A stretch of DNA of 64,000 nucleotides, from positions 186,001 to 250,000 of the forward strand of contig NZ_PVTL01000001.1 of NCBI RefSeq assembly GCF_003003265.1, read 5' to 3'. Of this stretch, positions 23,657-31,993 are shown in pieces. How positions within the stretch are numbered: position 1 is the stretch's first letter; every line of letters begins with the position of its first letter. A model generated the notes under the pieces. That model did no database searches. It was not told the origin of the DNA and saw nothing but the letters and a program-made list of their open reading frames with translations. The position numbers were made by a program, and so were the translations under genes. This DNA is from Glaciihabitans tibetensis. GTDB taxonomy: Bacteria > Actinomycetota > Actinomycetes > Actinomycetales > Microbacteriaceae.

Positions 23657-25054
23657 GCCGCAGTCTCCTCCGATCGCCCCGCGCGTTTCCTGCGTCTGTA
23701 TCGGCGGCTGTGGCGAACCGTGCCGCGCGAGCTCGGCTTCCTGGTTCTTTCGTTCCCGGTCGCGCTCGCGACGTTTGTGGTGTCCATAGCTCTGGTGTCC
23801 ACCGGGGTGAGCAGCCTAATTTTGATCTTCGGCGTCTTCATCGTCGTTGGGGCGCTGTACGTCGCACGCGCGTTTGGCACGTTCGAACTGATCCGGCTGG
23901 AGTGGGCCGGGCGACCCCGCATCGGACGGCCGGAGTGGCAGGACGGACGCGCTCAGCAGGGATTCTGGGGCTGGCTGCGTGGCCTGTTTATCAACGGTCA
24001 CTACTGGCTGTATCTGCTGCACTGCCTGGTGCTGAACTTCGTGGTCTCGCTTGTCACCTGGACCATCACCACAGTCGCTCTTGTCTACATCCTCGCTGGT
24101 CTTACGGGGTGGGCCTGGGCACCCGGTTTGCCCCCGGAATGGCAGGTCAACGATAACGACTGGACGTTGACCAACACCGTGCTTGGCCTCTTCGGGCAAC
24201 AGCGCAGCGGCGACGCCCTCATCGCCTCGGAGCACATCGCGGACGTCATCGCCGGCCTGATCCTGCTCGTTCTGTTGCCCTTCATCACGCGCGGCCTCGT
24301 GCTGGTGCACCAGGGCGTTGCCCGGGGGCTTCTCGGACCCTTTAAGTCGGACGCACTACAGCGCGAGGTGATCGCCCTGAACGCGTCCCGCGGGGCCGCG
24401 GTGTCAGCCGAGGGGCACTCGCTCCGTCGACTCGAGCGCGACATCCACGATGGACCGCAGCAACGACTGGTGCGCCTGCAGATGGACCTGTCCGCGGCGC
24501 AGCGGCACATCACCAAGGACCCGCAGCAGGCGCAAGACTTGATCGCCGAGGCCATGCTGCAGGCGAAGGAGGCGCTCGAAGAACTCCGGGCCCTCTCGCG
24601 CGGGTTCGCCCCTCCGATCCTTCTCGATCGCGGGCTCATCGCGGCGCTGGAATCCGCGGCGATCCGCAGCAGCGTGCCGACGCTGGTGTTCAGCGAACTG
24701 CCGGGTGATGCGAACGCCAGCGGCCCGATTCTTCCGCAGGAGATTGAACGCAACGCCTACTTCGTCGCGAGCGAGGCGATCCTCAACGCCGCGAAACACT
24801 CCGGCGCAAGCCAGATCGAGGTGCACGTGAGTGTGCGCAGGCTTCCTGAGGAGGATGTCTCGTGGCTCGACGTCGCGGTCAGCGACAACGGCCGCGGTGG
24901 CGCGACCTTTGTGCCCGGGCACGGGCTGGCCGGGCTGGAGGAGCGTCTGCGTGGTCTCGGCGGGATACTCAGTGTGTCGAGCCCCACGGGCGGACCGACC
25001 ACGGTGACCGCGCATCTGCCGCTGAGCGTCGCGATGCCCGGCAGTGTCGCGTGA
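23552..25054 (+). CDS. Sensor histidine kinase (HisKA_3 family)
   Basis: This 500-residue kinase starts at the ATG at 23552 behind AAGGAGAG. Residues 1-35 are a repeat-coded MSTEP tail. Four or more membrane helices follow (FLVLSFPVALATFVVSIALV, LILIFGVFIVVGALYVARAF, LVLNFVVSLVTWTITTVALVYIL, VIAGLILLVLLPFI), with short exposed loops. The phospho-acceptor is H299 in ERDIHDGPQQR. The HATPase part includes NAYFVASEAILNAAKHS and DNGRGGATFVPGHGLAGLEERL. The layout resembles the PF13796 Sensor-domain kinases. It pairs with the overlapping response regulator. Confidence 0.93.
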   Translation: MSTERMSTEPMSTEPVTAEPMSTEPVSTEPVTAAPAAVSSDRPARFLRLYRRLWRTVPRELGFLVLSFPVALATFVVSIALVSTGVSSLILIFGVFIVVGALYVARAFGTFELIRLEWAGRPRIGRPEWQDGRAQQGFWGWLRGLFINGHYWLYLLHCLVLNFVVSLVTWTITTVALVYILAGLTGWAWAPGLPPEWQVNDNDWTLTNTVLGLFGQQRSGDALIASEHIADVIAGLILLVLLPFITRGLVLVHQGVARGLLGPFKSDALQREVIALNASRGAAVSAEGHSLRRLERDIHDGPQQRLVRLQMDLSAAQRHITKDPQQAQDLIAEAMLQAKEALEELRALSRGFAPPILLDRGLIAALESAAIRSSVPTLVFSELPGDANASGPILPQEIERNAYFVASEAILNAAKHSGASQIEVHVSVRRLPEEDVSWLDVAVSDNGRGGATFVPGHGLAGLEERLRGLGGILSVSSPTGGPTTVTAHLPLSVAMPGSVA

Positions 25055-25718
25055 GCCTTACTCTGGAAGCGTGTCCTCCCTTCGCGTCGTAGTTGCCGAT
25101 GATTCCGTCCTGTTGCGGGAGGGGCTCGTCCGGGTGCTGGTCGAGGCGGGAATAGACGTCGTTGCCGCCTATCCCGACGCGGACCAGCTGCTCGCCGCGT
25201 TGCCCACCACCCGGCCGGACGTCGTCCTGCTCGATGTGCGTATGCCTCCAACCTTTCGGGACGAGGGAGTGCGTGCGGCGATTCTCGCCAGGAAGCTCCA
25301 GCCCACGGTCGGGATCCTGCTGCTGTCGCAGTACGTGGAGGTGGCCTATGCGCAGGAGCTGCTTTCGTCGGGAGCCGGGGGAGTGGGCTACCTGCTGAAG
25401 GACCGGGTGGCGTCGCTCGACGAACTCCAGGACGCGGTCACCCGCATCGCCGCGGGCGGCACCGTGCTCGACCCCGAGGTGGTGGCCCAGCTTCTCGGCC
25501 GCCGGCACGACCCGCTGTCGACCCTGACGCCCCGCGAGCGCGAAGTGCTCGCGCTTATGGGAGAAGGCCGTACCAATGTCGCGATTGCGGCGGCACTGGT
25601 CATCGGCACCGGAGCTGTGGAGAAGAACGTGACATCCATTTTCTCAAAATTGGGGCTGGATGACTCGGGGACCGACCATCGCCGGGTGCTCGCGGTTCTG
25701 CGGTGGCTGCAGCGCTGA
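25044..25718 (+). CDS. NarL/FixJ-family response regulator
   Basis: This is a protein of 224 residues from the GTG at 25044, or 215 from the GTG at 25071. The receiver domain has the acidic pair in VVVADDS, the phospho-acceptor in VVLLDVRMPP (D64 by the longer numbering) and a Lys in YLLKDRVA. The LuxR-type HTH is LTPREREVLALMGEGRTNVAIAAALVIGTGAVEKNVTSIFSKLGL. It overlaps the kinase stop if the longer start is right, so the pair is coupled. The stimulus and targets are unknown. Confidence 0.93.
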   Translation: MSREPYSGSVSSLRVVVADDSVLLREGLVRVLVEAGIDVVAAYPDADQLLAALPTTRPDVVLLDVRMPPTFRDEGVRAAILARKLQPTVGILLLSQYVEVAYAQELLSSGAGGVGYLLKDRVASLDELQDAVTRIAAGGTVLDPEVVAQLLGRRHDPLSTLTPREREVLALMGEGRTNVAIAAALVIGTGAVEKNVTSIFSKLGLDDSGTDHRRVLAVLRWLQR

Positions 25719-25741
25719 CCTGAACCGGCAGCACAGCGCCG

Positions 25742-25773
25742 GGCAAGCACCGCGTCAGGCAAGCACGGCGTCA
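25742..25773 (-). repeat. Two 16-bp tandem copies starting at the CDF stop codon
   Basis: On the minus strand TGACGCCGTGCTTGCC (25773-25758) and TGACGCGGTGCTTGCC (25757-25742) differ at one position. The first begins with the stop codon of the CDF exporter gene. Confidence 0.85.
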
Positions 25774-26691
25774 GGTGTGCAGGGTGTGGGTGTGCTCGCG
25801 GTGGCTGGCGGACTCCAGCTGGAACGTCGAGTGGTCGACGGCAACGGCGAAGTGGTCGGCAACGCAGTCCTGCAGCTGGGAGAGGATCAGCGGGGCGTGG
25901 CCGTCGAGGAAGCAGCTGTCGTCGAGGACGATGTGCGCGCTCAGCACGGGAAGCCCGCTCGATACCTGTGTTGCGTGAAGGTCGTGCACTCCGATCACGT
26001 GGTCTTGGGTGAGCAGGTGCGTCCGCACGGCGTCCATGTCGAGTCCCGCCGGGGCGCGCTCCAGCAGCACATCTATGGTCTCGCGCAGCAGCTTGAGGGT
26101 GCGCGGCACGATCAACACCCCGATGAGCATCGCGACCACCGCGTCGGCTGCGTACCAGCCGGTCAGCGCGATGATGATGGCGGCGACAATGACCGCCACG
26201 GAGCCGAGGGCGTCGTTGACCACCTCAAGGAACGCTGCGCGGAGGTTGAAGTTGGCCGACCGCGATCCGAGCAGCACGAAGATCGCAACCACGTTTCCGA
26301 CGAGGCCGATAACGCCGAACCAGACCATGAGCTCTGACTGGATCTCCGCCGGACGGAACAGGCGCTGGGCACCCTCGATGAAGACGTACAGCCCGACCCC
26401 GAGCAACACGACGGCTTGTGCGGTTGCGGCGAGAACCTCGGCCCGGGCGAATCCCCAGGTGCGCTGCGCCGTGGTGGGACGTTTGGCCAGGGTCGCAGCG
26501 AGCAACGCCATCGCGAGCCCACCCGCATCGGTCAGCATATGCGCGGCGTCGATCAGCAGGGCAAGGCTGCCGGTCAGGGCTGAGCCGACGATTTCGGCAA
26601 TCAGGATCGTCACCGTGATGAGCAGTGCGACGAGCAACGGGCCACGATGTGTCTCGCCGGGATTGGCGTGGGAGTGGTCGTGGCTGTTCAT
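25771..26691 (-). CDS. Cation diffusion facilitator metal exporter
   Basis: From the ATG at 26691 (MNSHDHSHANPGE) the product has 306 residues. A His-rich N-terminus precedes six membrane helices. The family metal sites are HxxxD-like: ALLIDAAHMLTDAGGLAMALLA in helix II and AAFLEVVNDALGSVAVIVAA in helix V. The C-terminal domain (VRTHLLTQDHVIGVHDLHATQVSSG) and a His-rich tail (HREHTHTLHT) complete it. The DAAHMLTD motif fits the Zn/Co CzcD/ZitB group. It exports zinc or similar ions in exchange for protons. Confidence 0.93.
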   Translation of the reverse strand: MNSHDHSHANPGETHRGPLLVALLITVTILIAEIVGSALTGSLALLIDAAHMLTDAGGLAMALLAATLAKRPTTAQRTWGFARAEVLAATAQAVVLLGVGLYVFIEGAQRLFRPAEIQSELMVWFGVIGLVGNVVAIFVLLGSRSANFNLRAAFLEVVNDALGSVAVIVAAIIIALTGWYAADAVVAMLIGVLIVPRTLKLLRETIDVLLERAPAGLDMDAVRTHLLTQDHVIGVHDLHATQVSSGLPVLSAHIVLDDSCFLDGHAPLILSQLQDCVADHFAVAVDHSTFQLESASHREHTHTLHT

Positions 26692-26716
26692 ACTCAAATG
26701 GTACCGAGGCGGGTGC

Positions 26717-27586
26717 TCAGGGTGTCTCTGAATCGGGAAGCCGACTGAGGAACGCCTCGATGTACCCATTCGGAAGCGGGAGCCGCGAGAACGCCCCGCC
26801 CGGGGGCGACGTTGTGCTCGAGCTCTCGCCGCCAAGTTTGGCGACCTCGCCGTACAGCCGCTCCATCTTCATGTCGAGGCTGGTCACCGCGATGGCGGCT
26901 TCCTTCAGCTCGGCCAGGAGTGAATCCGGCACTTCGCCGTCATATTTGTAGTAGATCTTGTGCTCGACGCTGGCCCAGAAATCCATGGCGACGGTTCGAA
27001 TCTGGATCTCGACCCGCACGGTTTCCACCCGGTCAGACATGAAGACCGGCACCTCGACGATGAGGTGCAGGCTCTGGTAGCCGTTGGGCTTGGGATCGGC
27101 GATGTAGTCCTTCACATCGATGACGGTGATGTCGTCCTGCCCCGCGAGCATGTCGCGGATGAGGTACGTGTCTGCGACGAAACTGCAGGTGATGCGGATG
27201 CCGGCGATGTCGGAAATCTGCGCCCGGATGTGCTCGACGGTGAGGGGGCAGTTCTTGCGCTGGGCCTTTTTCAGGATGCTCTCGGCTGACTTGAGGCGAG
27301 ATCCGACGTGCTCGATGGGGCTGTAGTCGTGGATGTAAGTGAACTCCTCCTTGAGGATGTTCACCTTCGTCATGACCTCGTCGAGGCCGAACTTGTACGA
27401 CATCATCAGCCGGGCAAATTCGTCGCGCGCCTCAAACGGGTCCACCCGGGCCACGACGTTGGAGGCGGAGGGAAGGTGGATGCCGGGAAGCTGCGAGTTT
27501 GGCACGTGCCCACCGAGCGCGTGCCGACCGGAAGCGCGCGGCCCAGGTAGACCAGTCTCGGAGAGGGCATCCGGGGGCATAGTCAC
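26717..27586 (-). CDS. Small alarmone (p)ppGpp synthetase (RelA/SpoT domain)
   Basis: This 289-residue protein has a single synthetase domain at about residues 55-215 and no HD hydrolase, TGS or ACT domains, as in RelQ/RelP-type small alarmone synthetases. Key segments are EHVGSRLKSAESILKKAQRK, ISDIAGIRITCSFVADTYLIRDMLA (with the RIxC/T pattern), DYIADPKPNGYQSLHLIVEVPVF and RVEIQIRTVAMDFWASVEHKIYYK. An N-terminal Gly/Pro-rich extension of about 45 residues may be partly a start artefact, since the third codon is also ATG. It makes (p)ppGpp or pGpp under stress. Confidence 0.9.
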   Translation of the reverse strand: MTMPPDALSETGLPGPRASGRHALGGHVPNSQLPGIHLPSASNVVARVDPFEARDEFARLMMSYKFGLDEVMTKVNILKEEFTYIHDYSPIEHVGSRLKSAESILKKAQRKNCPLTVEHIRAQISDIAGIRITCSFVADTYLIRDMLAGQDDITVIDVKDYIADPKPNGYQSLHLIVEVPVFMSDRVETVRVEIQIRTVAMDFWASVEHKIYYKYDGEVPDSLLAELKEAAIAVTSLDMKMERLYGEVAKLGGESSSTTSPPGGAFSRLPLPNGYIEAFLSRLPDSETP

Positions 27587-27616
27587 TTCTACCAGCCCCG
27601 TTCCTCTTGCTCTCCT

Positions 27617-27635
27617 CGCGCGTCTGGGACGCGCG
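27617..27635 (-). terminator. Hairpin between SPFH and alarmone synthetase genes
   Basis: CGCGCGTC (27617-27624), a 3-base loop, and GACGCGCG (27628-27635) form a perfect 8-bp GC stem downstream of the SPFH gene. There is no U-tract, so it is weak evidence for termination. Confidence 0.45.
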
Positions 27636-27709
27636 GTGGTGTTCCCTCCATGAAACTTAGTGACTGTTCCTTGGTAAATGACTGGGAGCAGCCTGATGCC
27701 GCCGACGGC

Positions 27710-28660
27710 TTACTTGGTGACGTTCACCAAACCGTTGAAGCCCTCCGGGACCACTACCAGGTTTCCCGCCGCGGCGAGTTCTTTGAGGGTGTCCAGATAC
27801 CGCTGCGACAGGATGTTCTCGGTCAGTGACCCGTTGAGGATGGCGTTGGCGTCGGCTTCTGCCTGTGCCTGCACGACCTTCTGCTGTGCGCTCACCTGGG
27901 CGGCCTCGAGGTTGGCGGTCTCCTTCGTAACGTTGATCTGGGCCTGCTGCGCCGCGGCGTAGCTCTCCTTGACGGCGTCGGGCACGCGGATCTCCTGCAG
28001 GCTGATGCTGTCCACGATCACGCCATCGTCGCTCCACCGGTCTTCGAGCGCCTCGAGGACGGCAGCCTCGACTTCCCCGCGCTTCGTGAGCAGGTCGAGG
28101 GTGGAAAACTGGTTGGGCACCAGACGCACGACGGAGCGCACATCCTGCTCAATGAAGGACTTTTTGAAGTTCTCTTCTGACAGGAATTCCTTGTAAATGT
28201 CGGTCACGGAATCCGGGGCGATCGAGTATCGCAGCGCGATGTCGATGTTGCTCGACACCCCGTCCGCATCCTGCACCGTGATCTGAGCGCCGTTCGCGAC
28301 GCCGCCGTTGTTATCGCTGTCGTTGTCTGAGGTACCCGCGAAAACGACCTGCTGATTGCGGATGCTGAACTCGACGGTGTTCACCCACGGGGCCTTGCCA
28401 TGCAAACCGGTCGAGTTGGACTGGCCCACGATGTTTCCGGTGATGTCCTTCTCGACGACTGCGGTTCCCGCGTCTTGCGTGTAGAAGGAGGCGAAGGCGG
28501 CAAATGTCACCGCGATCAGCGCGAGAGAGGCGCTGACCCAGGTTGCGACGACGCTGGTTTTCTTCGTTCGTTCGCCCGTGGGGCTGGTGGACTTGTAGCC
28601 ACGGGCCACGAGCAGCGCGATAAGCGCAAGTACAAGAAAGATGATTGCCGCGAAAAGCAT
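27710..28660 (-). CDS. SPFH/prohibitin-type membrane protein
   Basis: This 316-residue protein has an N-terminal membrane helix (residues 1-19, FAAIIFLVLALIALLVAR), a basic linker, and a second helix (about 42-62). The band 7 domain follows: VVEKDITGNIVGQ, ITVQDADGVSSNIDIALRYSIAPD, FIEQDVRSVVRLVPNQFSTLDLLTKRGEVEAAVLEALEDRW and VDSISLQEIRVPDAVKESYAAAQQAQ. An Ala/Gln/Glu coiled coil follows (about 245-285). Such proteins form oligomeric membrane scaffolds. No NfeD or FtsH partner is adjacent. Confidence 0.88.
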   Translation of the reverse strand: MLFAAIIFLVLALIALLVARGYKSTSPTGERTKKTSVVATWVSASLALIAVTFAAFASFYTQDAGTAVVEKDITGNIVGQSNSTGLHGKAPWVNTVEFSIRNQQVVFAGTSDNDSDNNGGVANGAQITVQDADGVSSNIDIALRYSIAPDSVTDIYKEFLSEENFKKSFIEQDVRSVVRLVPNQFSTLDLLTKRGEVEAAVLEALEDRWSDDGVIVDSISLQEIRVPDAVKESYAAAQQAQINVTKETANLEAAQVSAQQKVVQAQAEADANAILNGSLTENILSQRYLDTLKELAAAGNLVVVPEGFNGLVNVTK

Positions 28661-28722
28661 GGGATCTCCTCTGGTCTACCCAGGGAGACGCTATCTCGAA
28701 AACGCGGGATGCTCAGATAACG

Positions 28723-28776
28723 TTCTCATTACAGCGGCAATTCTCATTACAGCGGCGAGTGCATCACAGCGGCGAA
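28723..28776. repeat. Three 18-bp tandem repeats upstream of the SPFH gene
   Basis: TTCTCATTACAGCGGCAA (28723-28740), a near-identical copy at 28741-28758 and a diverged copy at 28759-28776. They lie 62 bases upstream of the SPFH start and downstream of tRNA-Gly. Confidence 0.8.
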
Positions 28777-28798
28777 ATTCGCTGCTGGCTGTGATGCA
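28760..28798 (-). terminator. Inverted repeat just downstream of tRNA-Gly
   Basis: TGCATCACAGC (28760-28770) and GCTGTGATGCA (28788-28798) are perfectly complementary across 17 bases. The hairpin starts 8 bases after the tRNA-Gly 3' end, as for a terminator or 3' processing stem, and overlaps the last 18-bp repeat. Confidence 0.55.
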
Positions 28799-28805
28799 AC
28801 CGTTG

Positions 28806-28876
28806 AGGGGATGACCAGGATCGAACTGGCGTCATCAGTTTGGAAGACTGAGGCTCTACCATTGAGCTACATCCCC
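28806..28876 (-). tRNA. tRNA-Gly (TCC)
   Basis: The acceptor GGGGATG pairs with CATCCCC, the D-arm is GCTCAATGGTAGAGC, the anticodon loop carries TCC (TCTTCCAAA) and the T-loop is TTCGATC. The discriminator is T, as usual for glycine tRNA. CCA is not encoded. Confidence 0.95.
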
Positions 28877-29060
28877 GCATACCGGCTTCACAACCGGTCG
28901 TGCGTTGCAAGCCTAACGCATACTTGAGGGGTGTTCGCGCCGCCCTCCGGGAACTCGGCTAGACTTGCCGAGGCCAATTTGCGGAATTGCTTTATCCGCA
29001 AGGCCGCCGCACAACTCCCAGATTCACCACAACAACGAAGTACCCGCGAGCCTGCGGTTA

Positions 29061-29134
29061 CGGGGTGTAGCTCAGCTTGGTAGAGCGCTCGTTTTGGGGG
29101 CGAGAAGTCGCAGGTTCAACTCCTGTCACCCCGA
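29061..29134 (+). tRNA. tRNA-Pro (TGG)
   Basis: The acceptor CGGGGTG pairs with CACCCCG, the D-arm is GCTCAGCTTGGTAGAGC, the anticodon loop is TTTGGGG (anticodon TGG) and the T-loop is TTCAACT. The discriminator is A and CCA is not encoded. It lies 65 bases before tig, a position seen in many actinobacteria. Confidence 0.95.
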
Positions 29135-29198
29135 CACAAAGTTCCAGACGAATGACGTACCGAATTTCCAGTAAGACGAACATCAGGAGAACACCAAC

Positions 29199-30572
29199 GT
29201 GAAGACCACGGTCGAGAAGCTGAGCCCCACCCGCGTAAAGCTGATTATCGCTGTTACGCCAGAGGAGCTGCGTCCGAGCATCGATCACGCGTACAGCCAC
29301 CTCGCCGAGCAGGTTAACATCCCCGGCTTCCGCAAGGGCAAGGTGCCGCCGCAGCTGATCGACCAGCGCATCGGACGCGACGAAGTGCTGAACCACGCCG
29401 TCAGCGATGGCATGGACAAGTTCTACCGCCAGGCCGTGTCCGAAGAGAAGATCCGCGTTCTCGGGCGCCCCGAGGCAGACATCTCCGAGTGGCCGAACGT
29501 GAAGGACTTCACCGGCGACCTGATGCTCGCCATTGAGGTCGACGTGCGCCCCGAGTTCGACCTCCCCAACTACGAGGGCCTGAAGCTCGAGGTTGACGCC
29601 ACGGTCGTCTCCGACGAGGACATCGCCAAGGAGCTCGACGACCTGCGCGGCCGTTTCGGAACGCTCATCACGGTCGACCGCCCCGCCAAGACCGGTGACT
29701 TCGCCCAGCTCGACCTCGTCGCCACCATCGGTGAAGAAGAGGTCGACACCGCAAACGGCATCAGCTACGAGATCGGCTCCGGCGAGCTGATCGAGGGCAT
29801 CGATGAGGCTCTCGACTCGCTCACCGCGGGTGAGACCACGACGTTCGAGTCCAAGCTTCTCGGCGGTGACAAGGAGGGCGAGACCGCCCTGATCACCGTT
29901 TCGCTGCTCGCAGTCAAGGAGCGCGAGCTGCCCGAGGCCGACGACGACTTCGCCCAGATGGCCAGCCCGTTCGACACCATCGACGAGCTCAAGGCTGACC
30001 TCAAGGAGCAGGTCGAGAAGTCCAAGGTCTTCGGCCAGGGTGCCGCAGCGCGTGACCAGATCGTCGACAAGCTCGTGGAGCTCGTCGACATCCCCGTTCC
30101 CGCCGGCCTGGTCGAGGCTGAGGTCACCCGTCACCTCGAGAACGAGAACCGCCTTGAGGACGACGTGCACCGCGCCGAGGTTGCCGAGTCCAGCGAGAAG
30201 ACCTTCCGCAGCCAGATCCTCCTCGACGCCATCGCGGAGAAGGAAGAGATCAAGGTCAGCCAGGACGAGCTGACCCAGTACCTGATCCAGGGTGCTTCGC
30301 AGTACGGCATGGAGCCGGGCGAGTTCATCAAGGTGCTCGACCAGAACGGCCAGATCCCCGCCATGATCGGCGAGGTCGCCCGCGCCAAGGCGCTCGCGCT
30401 CGTGCTGGAGCAGGCCGAGGTTGTCGACACCGAGGGCAAGAAGGTCGACCTCAGCGAGTTCACCTCACCGGCCACCAGCAACGACGAAGAGTTCTTCGAG
30501 ACCGCTGACGCAACCGACCTGCTCGAGCAGGCCAACGCAGACCAGGACGACCACGCGGGCCACAATCACTGA
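29199..30572 (+). CDS. tig: Trigger factor
   Basis: This 457-residue ribosome-bound chaperone and peptidyl-prolyl isomerase has the N-terminal ribosome-docking signature [11 protein letters not shown] (residues 43-53). A central FKBP-type PPIase domain runs at about residues 155-240 ([42 protein letters not shown]). A long helical C-terminal domain follows, with an acidic His-containing tail ([10 protein letters not shown]). It binds nascent chains at the exit tunnel. The stop codon is inside a 17-bp tandem repeat. Confidence 0.96.
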   Translation: MKTTVEKLSPTRVKLIIAVTPEELRPSIDHAYSHLAEQVNIPGFRKGKVPPQLIDQRIGRDEVLNHAVSDGMDKFYRQAVSEEKIRVLGRPEADISEWPNVKDFTGDLMLAIEVDVRPEFDLPNYEGLKLEVDATVVSDEDIAKELDDLRGRFGTLITVDRPAKTGDFAQLDLVATIGEEEVDTANGISYEIGSGELIEGIDEALDSLTAGETTTFESKLLGGDKEGETALITVSLLAVKERELPEADDDFAQMASPFDTIDELKADLKEQVEKSKVFGQGAAARDQIVDKLVELVDIPVPAGLVEAEVTRHLENENRLEDDVHRAEVAESSEKTFRSQILLDAIAEKEEIKVSQDELTQYLIQGASQYGMEPGEFIKVLDQNGQIPAMIGEVARAKALALVLEQAEVVDTEGKKVDLSEFTSPATSNDEEFFETADATDLLEQANADQDDHAGHNH

Positions 30573-30614
30573 GTGAGACCAATCACTGAGTGAGACCAAA
30601 CACTGAGTAAGACC
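30564..30614 (+). repeat. Three 17-bp tandem repeats spanning the tig stop codon
   Basis: AATCACTGAGTGAGACC at 30564-30580 and 30581-30597, then AAACACTGAGTAAGACC at 30598-30614. The tig TGA is inside the first copy. Confidence 0.9.
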
Positions 30615-30660
30615 GTTCGATAGTGCGGGCGCCGGGACAGTCGGCGCGTAACACTACGAG

Positions 30661-30699
30661 ATGAGCCGGGCGCGGGAGACAATCCCGCGGCCGGCTCAT
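30661..30699 (+). terminator. Large hairpin downstream of tig
   Basis: ATGAGCCGGGCGCGGGA (30661-30677) and its complement at 30683-30699 match at 16 of 17 positions around a GACAA loop. A weak T-rich stretch (TAGGTTT) follows. It sits between tig and the PLP enzyme gene and probably terminates tig transcription. Confidence 0.75.
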
Positions 30700-30712
30700 C
30701 TAGGTTTAACCG

Positions 30713-31918
30713 GTGAACACGCGCCCGGACAAACACGACCCGACCACGTTGCGGCTGCTGACCCAGGCGGTGCACGCCGGCAACAGCATCGATCCGGGTA
30801 CCGGCGCCATCCGTACGCCCCTGGTTCTCGCGAACTCCTATGCGCTCCCCGAAGATCCTTCGGCGATCAGCTGGTCGGGCACGGACGTGCCGCTGTACAC
30901 GCGCAACTCTGGGGTCAACCAGCTCGCCCTGCAGGAGAAGCTCGCGGTACTCGACAACGGCGAAGATGCGGTCGCCCTCGCCAGCGGGGTCGCGGCGCTG
31001 CACGCCGTGTTCTTCACCTTTGTCTCCTCCGGCGATCACGTTGTGGTGGCGGATGTGGTGTACGAGGCGTCGTATCGCCTGTTCGCCGAGCTTCTCCCCG
31101 AGAAATACGGGATCCAGGCGACCTTCGTCGACACCTCTGACCTCGACGCGGTGCGCGCCGCCATCCGGCCGAACACAAAGCTGGTGCACGCCGAGACGCC
31201 GGCCAACCCGACCACCCGCATCGCCGACATCGCGGCCCTCGCGCAGATCGCACACGCGGGCGGGGCGCTCCTCAGCGTCGACTCGACGTTCGCGTCGCCA
31301 CTGCTGCTGAAGCCGCTCGACCTCGGTGCAGACCTGGTCGTGCACTCCCTGACGAAGTACATCAACGGCCACGGTGACGCCATGGGCGGCGCGGTGATCG
31401 GGTCGCGCTCACTGATCAACAGGATCAAGAGCGATGCAATGGTGGATGTCGGCGGGGTGATCAGTCCCTTCAACGCCTGGCTCATCACGCGCGGCTCCGT
31501 GACGCTGCCGCTGCGCATGCGGCAGCACTCCAGTAACGCGCAGGCGGTCGCAGAGTTCCTCGAAGCCGATCCGCGGGTCGCGTTCGTGGCCTATCCCGGG
31601 CTTGCCTCCCATCCGCAGCACGAGCTTGCCGCGCGCACCATGCCTCATGGTTTCGGCGGGATGCTCGCGTTCGCGGTGCGAGGCGATCCCGACATCCAGA
31701 ACCAATTTGTCTCGAACCTGCGGATCATCACCTCTGCCGTCTCCCTTGGTCACGACGAGTCGTTGATCGTGCACGTGGGTACCTCGGGGCCGCGCGCGCA
31801 GCACTACCCGGCGGAGTTCAAGAAGTGGGGACACCTGCGGCTGTCAGTGGGGCTGGAAGATCCGGATGACCTCGTTGCCGACCTTGCCGCCGCACTGGAG
31901 CTAACGCTGCCGTCGTAG
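30713..31918 (+). CDS. Cys/Met metabolism PLP-dependent enzyme (methionine gamma-lyase / cystathionine gamma-synthase type)
   Basis: This 401-residue fold-type I PLP enzyme starts at GTG. Landmarks are PLVLANSYALPE, YTRNSGVNQLALQEKLAVLDNGEDAVALASGVAALHAVFF (PLP phosphate-binding region), VDTSDLDAVRAAIRPNTKLVHAETPANPTTRIADIAALA, and the PLP lysine K215 in HSLTKYINGHGD. The C-terminal SLGHDESLIVHVGTSG...RLSVGLEDPDDLVADL is typical. The typical Gly-Val-His-Ser Cys of MGL is not evident, so lyase and synthase activities cannot be separated by eye. Confidence 0.88.
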   Translation: MNTRPDKHDPTTLRLLTQAVHAGNSIDPGTGAIRTPLVLANSYALPEDPSAISWSGTDVPLYTRNSGVNQLALQEKLAVLDNGEDAVALASGVAALHAVFFTFVSSGDHVVVADVVYEASYRLFAELLPEKYGIQATFVDTSDLDAVRAAIRPNTKLVHAETPANPTTRIADIAALAQIAHAGGALLSVDSTFASPLLLKPLDLGADLVVHSLTKYINGHGDAMGGAVIGSRSLINRIKSDAMVDVGGVISPFNAWLITRGSVTLPLRMRQHSSNAQAVAEFLEADPRVAFVAYPGLASHPQHELAARTMPHGFGGMLAFAVRGDPDIQNQFVSNLRIITSAVSLGHDESLIVHVGTSGPRAQHYPAEFKKWGHLRLSVGLEDPDDLVADLAAALELTLPS

Positions 31919-31929
31919 CGCAGCTGACC

Positions 31930-31993
31930 GGTGACCGTGCTGCCTGGTGACCGTGCTGACTGGTGACCGTGCTGCCTAGTGACCGTGCTGCCA
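31930..31993. repeat. Four 16-bp tandem repeats at the 3' end of a TetR gene
   Basis: Units GGTGACCGTGCTGCCT (31930-31945), GGTGACCGTGCTGACT (31946-31961), GGTGACCGTGCTGCCT (31962-31977) and AGTGACCGTGCTGCCA (31978-31993). The last unit codes the final residues QHGH of the minus-strand TetR. The others fill the space to the convergent PLP-enzyme gene. Confidence 0.92.

Noticed and set aside
30633..30712. Possible attachment site or insertion-sequence end at the large hairpin after tig
   Set aside because: No transposase, no target duplication flanks it, and its position fits a terminator.
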